From Thermoplasmata archaeon (GTDB lineage: Archaea; Thermoplasmatota; Penumbrarchaeia; JAEHCK01): DNA of 52,743 nt. The notes below the pieces were generated by a model that ran no database searches, was not told the DNA's origin, and saw only the letters and a program-made list of their open reading frames with translations. How positions within the stretch are numbered: the stretch's first letter is position 1; each line of letters starts with the position of its first letter. Of this stretch, positions 52,298 through 52,743 are shown piece after piece. The position numbers and the translations under genes are program-made. The stretch covers positions 1-52,743 of the forward strand of contig JAEHCK010000018.1 in assembly GCA_020696345.1 (NCBI GenBank). Direction: 5' to 3'.

Positions 52298-52457
52298 TTT
52301 CTATTTTTTAGTAATTATAATCATGAGCCCGCCCTCATAGATGATGAATGTTCAAATCTTCGCAAAATACTCAGTTAAAATCATTGATAAATAATTATGA
52401 GTATTTTTCTCGAACTAAAAATTCCTATGGAATTTTTACCCCTGGGCGGGCCCATTT
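52285..52457 (+). repeat. duplicated tRNA-Pro 3' end (att-like direct repeat)
   Basis: CTGGGCGGGCCCATTT occurs at 52285-52300 (end of the tRNA plus 3 nt) and identically at 52442-52457. Direct repeats of a tRNA 3' end are the footprint of site-specific integration. The segment between is only about 141 nt, AT-rich and without a gene, so any integrated element has been deleted or is a tiny remnant. Alternatively the second copy is the tail of a decayed duplicate tRNA. Confidence 0.6.
52417..52437 (+). terminator. hairpin between the tRNA 3'-end repeats
   Basis: AAAAATTCC-TAT-GGAATTTTT is a perfect 9-bp stem with a 3-nt loop, followed by ACCCC. The right half equals the GGAATTTTTACCCC block of the dispersed elements at 12570 and 14335. 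It could terminate tRNA transcription. Confidence 0.45.
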
Positions 52458-52543
52458 AGTAGATTTTTAAGTTGTTTATGCATATATTGGAATCATTAGG
52501 TTTGAGGTGAGAAGAAATTATAAATTAAGAGGTGAGAGGTGTG

Positions 52544-52567
52544 AAGTTTAGAGTGAACTCTAAACTT
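52544..52567. terminator. perfect 11-bp hairpin
   Basis: AAGTTTAGAGT-GA-ACTCTAAACTT is a perfect inverted repeat inside a filler-repeat block (GTGAGAGGTGTGAAG, GATTTGGGGTGTGGGTTG). No gene lies nearby on either strand within the window. Confidence 0.4.
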
Positions 52568-52670
52568 AGGGATGTGGGATTTGGGGTGTGGGTTGTGAGT
52601 TGCAGTAATTATGCAAACCCTCTAACCTCAAGCGAACGAATGAAATTCGTGAGCGTACCCTCACTTCACA

Positions 52671-52743
52671 GTGTGCCCAGCTAAGCCTACAAGTGCTTAC
52701 AGGTGAAAGTCCTGTCATGGTAAAACCAGAAAGCCATGTAGCA
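52671..52743 (+). mobile_element. group II intron 5' end (domain I start), cut by the window edge
   Basis: GTGTGCCCAG at 52671 fits the GUGYG start of bacterial-type group II introns. It is followed by the typical early domain I sequence CAGGTGAAAGTCCTGTCATG and by GAAAGCCATGTAGCA. The upstream exon side holds a small hairpin (ACGAAT-GAA-ATTCGT, 52636-52650) and GTGAG/CTCAC; hairpins just before the insertion point are characteristic of group IIC introns, though the subclass cannot be fixed from 73 nt. The orientation equals that of the 3' fragment at 79-140. Confidence 0.6.

Overview
The window reads as a piece of a euryarchaeal chromosome, most likely from an uncultured Thermoplasmatota or methanogen-related lineage. 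DNA topoisomerase VI (both subunits), a two-ring Cdc48 ATPase, a TIGR00304/DUF131 membrane protein, a sirtuin and archaeal-type ribosome binding sites and TATA boxes all point to Archaea. MtxX (methanogenesis marker 4) and a DUF3786 protein point towards methanogens or close relatives. The exact lineage is inference.

Layout. 1-140 is the 3' end of a group II intron whose domain V lacks its 5' strand. 249-6110 holds a beta-helix surface protein, a DUF3786 protein and a PKD-repeat surface protein. 6208-7543 is a minus-strand pair (MtxX and a small polytopic membrane protein). 7845-12003 holds an ArsR-like regulator, Cdc48 and an Hsp20 with a long N-terminal extension. 12004-16800 is an accessory stretch: TPR gene remnants, dispersed hairpin repeats, a DUF234 ATPase, a VapBC-like toxin-antitoxin pair and a nucleotide-sugar epimerase. 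16833-32422 is a block of three very large exported proteins (1500, about 2248 and about 1316 aa). 32712-36316 carries two membrane proteins and an unrecognised coiled-coil membrane protein. 36425-39833 encodes topoisomerase VI B and A. 40151-51765 alternates AT-rich ATPases with two more giant surface proteins, a sirtuin, a clostripain remnant and a chimeric reading frame. The end carries tRNA-Pro(CGG), a duplicated copy of its 3' end, and at 52671 what looks like the 5' end of another group II intron. Both ends of the window therefore lie in intron sequence of the same orientation.

How it fits together. Seven surface proteins share one design: an N-terminal signal or anchor, a long ectodomain built from beta-helix, kelch, Asp-box, PKD, FnIII, CARDB or Ig-like repeats, a single C-terminal membrane helix and a short cytoplasmic tail. 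Two of these tails end in a zinc ribbon. They look like a cell-surface adhesion or glycan-binding repertoire that diversifies by domain shuffling. Cdc48 and Hsp20 form a protein-quality-control pair; Cdc48 ends in a possible proteasome-docking HbYX tripeptide.

The intergenic DNA is unusual. It is full of short periodic filler words, hairpin elements that recur in several copies, and broken gene ends (TPR, clostripain, a surface-protein tail, an intron scar). Two genes appear to lack ATG, GTG and TTG at the place where a good Shine-Dalgarno sequence predicts the start; both have ATA there instead. The reading frames and repeats are seen directly. Family names come from recognising motifs by eye, and no database search was run.
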